From Thermoactinomycetaceae bacterium (lineage in GTDB: Bacteria > Bacillota > Bacilli > Thermoactinomycetales > Thermoactinomycetaceae), in the NCBI GenBank assembly GCA_025449475.1, contig JANWJM010000146.1, positions 1 through 8,414 of the forward strand: a stretch of DNA of 8,414 nucleotides. Direction: 5' to 3'. Shown piece after piece: positions 5,746 through 8,414 of this stretch. The notes under the pieces were generated by a model. That model searched no databases, was not told the origin of the DNA, and saw only the letters and a program-made list of their open reading frames with translations. Numbering within the stretch: the stretch's first letter is position 1; every line of letters starts with the position of its first letter. The position numbers were made by a program, and so were the translations under genes.

Positions 5746-6012
5746 ATGGATTTGTTAAATGTTATTCTAGAAAGAGTGATTGATTTGCAGAGAAAGGAAT
5801 TTGGATTGGGCGACGTGGTAGAGATGAAGAAGCCACATCCTTGTGGGACAAACGCTTGGAAAGTGATTCGTATGGGGATGGATATTCGGATGAAATGCAC
5901 AGGGTGCCAACATAGTGTTCTTTTACCACGAAGTCGTTTTGAACGGAAGATGAAAAAAGTACTTATCTCGGCAAATCAGGCTCCCCATACGGAGGAGAAG
6001 ATGGATAAGTAG
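5746..6012 (+). CDS. DUF951 family protein (YyzM-like)
   Basis: Small conserved Firmicute protein with no established biochemical role. The core GDVVEMKKPHPCG (22-34) and IRMGMDIRMKCTGCQHSVLLPR (from 41) is diagnostic. Cys33 with the Cys51-X2-Cys54 pair could bind metal (inference). It sits directly before ychF, as in Bacillus. It has 88 residues, against about 65-70 in relatives. The extra length comes from about 13 residues in front of the conserved EFGLGDVV and a polar tail (about 74-88). The ATG at 5746 has only a weak GAGAAG upstream; TTG 5785 or TTG 5806 (preceded by AGAAAGGA) are possible internal starts, so the N-terminus is uncertain. Confidence 0.85.
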   Translation: MDLLNVILERVIDLQRKEFGLGDVVEMKKPHPCGTNAWKVIRMGMDIRMKCTGCQHSVLLPRSRFERKMKKVLISANQAPHTEEKMDK

Positions 6013-6051
6013 GGTGTTTTCAAAAAAGTGTGTATAGCCATCGGAGTTGAT

Positions 6052-6073
6052 GCACCTTGATGGTGCTTTTTTT
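6052..6073 (+). terminator. Terminator-like hairpin between DUF951 gene and ychF
   Basis: GCACC (6052-6056) pairs with GGTGC (6062-6066) across a TTGAT loop, followed by seven T (6067-6073). The stem is short, so termination may be partial. Only 30 nt separate the T run from the ychF start, leaving no room for a normal downstream promoter. Confidence 0.7.
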
Positions 6074-6103
6074 ATGAAAGTAAGTAAAAGGAGACAATGA
6101 CAA

Positions 6104-7204
6104 ATGGGATTAACAGCTGGAATTGTAGGTCTTCCGAATGTAGGAAAATCAACTTTGTTTAATGCGATTACACAGGCAGGTGCAGAATCCGCCAACTTTC
6201 CTTTTTGTACCATTGATCCAAATGTGGGGATAGTAAATGTTCCAGATCCCCGTCTGGAGCAATTAGCGTCGATTATCAAACCTAATCGAGTCGTTCCCAC
6301 TACTGTGCAATTTGTGGATATCGCTGGTTTGGTGAGAGGTGCGAGTCGCGGAGAAGGTTTAGGGAATCAGTTTTTATCTCATATCCGTGAAGTGGATGCG
6401 ATTTTGCATGTTGTACGGTGTTTTGATGATGCGAATATCACTCATGTTGATGGGCGGGTTGACCCGAAAAGCGATATTGAAACGATCAATATGGAGCTTA
6501 TTTTCGCAGACATCGAAACGATAGAACGAAGAATCTCTCGTCTTGAACGTCAAAAAAAGAGTGGAGATCCCCAAGCCTTGGAAGAATATCAGGTGTTGGA
6601 GCGATTGCATGCAGCATTATCAGACGGAACTCCTGCTCGATCGGTTTCGTTGAGTATGGATGAATATCAATGGATTAAACACCTGAATTTACTCACGATC
6701 AAAGATGTTCTTTACGTTGCCAATGTGAGCGAGGATGAAGTTTCTGTGGGAGCGAATCATCCATATGTTCAACAGGTAAAGCAGATCGCTGAACAAGAGG
6801 GTGCAGATGTTGTTGTAATTAGTGCACAAATCGAGGCAGAGATCAGCGAATTAGATGAAGAAGAGAAACAGCAGTTTATGGAGGAGCTAGGTTGGAAACA
6901 GTCTGGATTGGATCGATTGATTTCAGCCACATATCGCCTATTGGGATTGATCACCTATTTCACAGCAGGAGTAAAAGAAGTACGAGCTTGGACCGTTCGA
7001 AAAGGCACAAAAGCTCCGCAAGCGGCAGGAGTGATTCATTCTGATTTCGAGCGGGGATTTATTCGGGCGAAGGTGGTTGGATATAAAGATTTGATCGCAT
7101 CGGGCTCCATGCTTGAAGCAAGAGAAAAAGGACTACTCCGCTTAGAAGGCAAAGATTATGAGGTTCAAGATGGCGATGTAATGGAGTTTTTAGCAAATGT
7201 TTAG
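6104..7204 (+). CDS. ychF: Redox-regulated ATPase YchF (OBG-family)
   Basis: Universally conserved Obg-family P-loop protein that hydrolyses ATP rather than GTP and associates with ribosomes. It has 366 residues, the normal length. The G1 loop is GLPNVGKST (9-17), G3 is DIAG (72-75), and the G4 position reads NVSE (207-210) instead of NKxD, the change known to give ATP preference in this family. A coiled helical insertion lies at about 128-175 and a C-terminal TGS domain at about 282-365, including RKGTKAPQAAGVIHSDFERGF. The start ATG 6104 has AAAAGGAG (6086-6093) 10 nt upstream; the ATG at 6097 is out of frame. It precedes the rpsF operon, as in Bacillus (where it is called yyaF). Confidence 0.97.
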   Translation: MGLTAGIVGLPNVGKSTLFNAITQAGAESANFPFCTIDPNVGIVNVPDPRLEQLASIIKPNRVVPTTVQFVDIAGLVRGASRGEGLGNQFLSHIREVDAILHVVRCFDDANITHVDGRVDPKSDIETINMELIFADIETIERRISRLERQKKSGDPQALEEYQVLERLHAALSDGTPARSVSLSMDEYQWIKHLNLLTIKDVLYVANVSEDEVSVGANHPYVQQVKQIAEQEGADVVVISAQIEAEISELDEEEKQQFMEELGWKQSGLDRLISATYRLLGLITYFTAGVKEVRAWTVRKGTKAPQAAGVIHSDFERGFIRAKVVGYKDLIASGSMLEAREKGLLRLEGKDYEVQDGDVMEFLANV

Positions 7205-7205
7205 G

Positions 7206-7234
7206 TTGTATTATGAGCGGATATTTGCTAAAAT
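7206..7234 (+). promoter_or_regulatory. Sigma-A promoter of rpsF-ssb-rpsR
   Basis: TTGTAT (-35, 7206-7211), a 17-nt spacer and TAAAAT (-10, 7229-7234) lie just after the ychF stop and 75 nt before rpsF. This gives a 5' leader of about 65-70 nt. Confidence 0.7.
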
Positions 7235-7260
7235 GTTTTATCGTGGAAAACTTACCCCTT

Positions 7261-7283
7261 GCTCTATTCCAAACGAATAGGGC
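7261..7283 (+). promoter_or_regulatory. rpsF leader hairpin, candidate S6:S18 autoregulatory element
   Basis: GCTCTATTC (7261-7269) pairs with GAATAGGGC (7275-7283) with one G-U wobble, around a CAAAC loop. The hairpin sits 9 nt before the rpsF ribosome binding site (AGAAGGAGG, 7293-7301). Many bacteria have an rpsF leader bound by the S6:S18 complex, so the place fits. I cannot confirm the conserved CCG feature of that motif, so function is inferred from position only. Confidence 0.45.
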
Positions 7284-7309
7284 CTTACGACCAGAAGGAG
7301 GTGGCACGG

Positions 7310-7624
7310 ATGCCAAACTATGAAGTGATGTTTATTGTACGTCCGGATGTGGATGAAGAAGCATTGGAAGCAACGCGAAAAAAAGTACAAGCGATTATTG
7401 CTGATCATGATGGTACGTTGATTGAAGAGAAAGACATGGGAAAGCGTCGTTTTGCTTATACCATTGTTTATAAGCAAGGAAACGAACCCATCAAGTACAA
7501 TGAAGGCTATTACACAGTCTATACTTTTCAAGCTAATACAGATGTTGTCGATGAATTGAATCGCGTCCTTAATATCGATGATCGGGTTCTTCGTCATTTG
7601 GCCATTAATCTGGAAACAGCATAG
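7310..7624 (+). CDS. rpsF: 30S ribosomal protein S6
   Basis: Small-subunit protein that pairs with S18 on the platform of the 30S subunit. It has 104 residues, a little longer than the usual ~95. The S6 signature is visible in NYEVMFIVRPDVDEE (3-17), GKRRFAYTI (44-52), and the EGYYTVYTFQA strand (65-75). The start is ATG 7310, with AGAAGGAGG 8 nt upstream; the longer TTG-initiated frame from 7259 runs through the leader hairpin and ribosome binding site and is rejected. First gene of an operon with ssb and rpsR. Confidence 0.97.
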   Translation: MPNYEVMFIVRPDVDEEALEATRKKVQAIIADHDGTLIEEKDMGKRRFAYTIVYKQGNEPIKYNEGYYTVYTFQANTDVVDELNRVLNIDDRVLRHLAINLETA

Positions 7625-7668
7625 ATGATTCGAAAGGCAAATTCTCTAACAAAGGGAGAGTATAGATC

Positions 7669-8115
7669 ATGTTAAATCGGGTCATATTGGTTGGAAATCT
7701 TACACGCGATCCAGAACTCCGCTACACTTCCAATGGTGGAGTCGCTGTCACTAGATTCACTGTTGCTGTCAATCGGAAATTCACCAATCAACAGGGAGAA
7801 CGGGAAACCGATTTTATTAATGTTGTGGCATGGCGAGCGTTGGCAGAAAACTGTGGAAATTACTTGAATAAGGGTTCACTTGTAGCTGTTGAAGGACGGA
7901 TTCAGACCAGAAGTTACGAAAATCAAGAAGGTCGTACCGTATACGTAACGGAAGTTGTGGCGGATGATGTAAGATTCTTGGGCCCGCGGAACCGAACACA
8001 ACCGCAGAGTTACGGCAAACAAGAGACCTATGCGAGTAATAAGGGCATGGTCGATGATCCCTTTGCGGATGATGGAAGTCCCATCGATATCTCAGATGAC
8101 GATTTGCCTTTCTAA
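7669..8115 (+). CDS. ssb: Single-stranded DNA-binding protein
   Basis: Tetrameric SSB that coats single-stranded DNA in replication, repair and recombination. It has 148 residues, shorter than B. subtilis SsbA (172) because of a short linker. The OB fold covers about 1-106 (MLNRVILVGNLTRDPELR at the start, TDFINVVAWRALAE at 47-60, GSLVAVEGRIQTRSYE at 69-84). The linker spans about 107-140, and the acidic tip DDDLPF ends the protein and recruits partner enzymes. An AAGGGAGAG ribosome binding site precedes ATG 7669. Its place between rpsF and rpsR is the conserved bacterial arrangement and marks it as the main housekeeping copy. Confidence 0.98.
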   Translation: MLNRVILVGNLTRDPELRYTSNGGVAVTRFTVAVNRKFTNQQGERETDFINVVAWRALAENCGNYLNKGSLVAVEGRIQTRSYENQEGRTVYVTEVVADDVRFLGPRNRTQPQSYGKQETYASNKGMVDDPFADDGSPIDISDDDLPF

Positions 8116-8141
8116 ATTGGTAAGTAAAGGAGGGTCTCTCT

Positions 8142-8369
8142 ATGGCGCGGCGTCGTGGTCATAAACGGCGGAAAGTATGTTACTTCACAGTAAATAAGAT
8201 TACATATATCGACTATAAAGATGTTGATTTACTGCGGAAGTTTATTAGTGAACGAGGGAAGATATTGCCCCGCCGTGTAACGGGTACTAGCTCAAGATAT
8301 CAACGTCAGCTTACACGTGCAATTAAAAGGGCGCGTCAAATGGCACTGCTCCCTTATACAAACGATTAA
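8142..8369 (+). CDS. rpsR: 30S ribosomal protein S18
   Basis: Small-subunit platform protein and partner of S6. It has 75 residues, normal length, with a strongly basic N-terminus (MARRRGHKRRKVCYF). The conserved block IDYKDVDLLRKFISERGKI (23-41) is followed by LPRRVTGTSSRYQRQLTRAI and the C-terminal KRARQMALLPY. AAAGGAGGG lies 8-9 nt before ATG 8142. Last gene of the operon, 26 nt after ssb. Confidence 0.98.
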   Translation: MARRRGHKRRKVCYFTVNKITYIDYKDVDLLRKFISERGKILPRRVTGTSSRYQRQLTRAIKRARQMALLPYTND

Positions 8370-8375
8370 GCGATG

Positions 8376-8408
8376 AAAACAGGGGTATGATTCCAACCCC
8401 TGTTTTTT
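8376..8408 (+). terminator. Intrinsic terminator of rpsF-ssb-rpsR
   Basis: AAAACAGGGGT (8376-8386) pairs perfectly with ACCCCTGTTTT (8396-8406) across a 9-nt loop, ending in a six-T run (8403-8408). It starts 6 nt after the rpsR stop codon and closes the operon. Confidence 0.93.
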
Positions 8409-8414
8409 CACATC

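Noticed and set aside
5923..6300. Antisense ORF of 125 codons, and other opposite-strand ORFs across the window.
   Set aside because: They lie over well-supported genes on the other strand, lack ribosome binding sites and resemble no family.
7259..7309. N-terminal extension of ribosomal protein S6 from a TTG start.
   Set aside because: It would translate the leader hairpin and the ribosome binding site; ATG 7310 has an ideal Shine-Dalgarno and matches the family N-terminus.

Overview
The window is a piece of chromosome from an endospore-forming Firmicute. The order soj-spo0J-yyaC (reversed)-...-plsC-like-DUF951-ychF-rpsF-ssb-rpsR matches the conserved replication-origin-proximal block of Bacillales. 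A yyaC sporulation gene, strong AGGAGG-type ribosome binding sites, and GTG and TTG starts all fit that group. A Thermoactinomycetaceae-like lineage is possible, but that is only a guess.

Left part (1-2345): the striking feature is a group II intron inside soj (parA). Positions 1-402 hold structured domain I-III RNA and no gene. An intact 355-codon ORF (454-1518) lies in domain IV. A textbook 34-nt domain V (1531-1564) and a domain VI with a bulged branch-point A candidate (1619) precede a 3' splice site at 1625/1626. Downstream, the soj reading frame begins exactly at the Walker A lysine (KTTTT...). The intron therefore splits the ParA P-loop between GGVG and K, which are Gly15 and Lys16 in B. 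subtilis Soj numbering. The 5' splice site and the first ~15 codons of soj lie upstream of the window. The intron protein aligns with LtrA-type reverse transcriptase/maturases, but all three catalytic aspartates are gone, the RT-1 and RT-4 motifs are deleted, and the DNA-binding/endonuclease domains are absent. The maturase (X) region is kept and the frame is open. This looks like an immobile, domesticated, maturase-only intron on which ParA production depends, comparable to MatK in plant chloroplasts.

Middle (2335-5637): parB overlaps soj by 11 nt, carries an internal parS site and ends at a strong terminator. yyaC lies convergently on the minus strand behind a sigma-F/G-like promoter. It is followed by a YkvI-type membrane transporter and a PlsC-type acyltransferase, both on the plus strand with non-ATG starts.

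Right part (5638-8414): a DUF951 protein, the ATPase YchF, and the rpsF-ssb-rpsR operon (ribosomal S6, single-strand DNA-binding protein, ribosomal S18). The operon has a clear promoter, a leader hairpin and a final terminator. These are ordinary housekeeping genes. The window thus links segregation (ParAB/parS), sporulation (YyaC), lipid synthesis and translation, with the split soj as the exceptional element.
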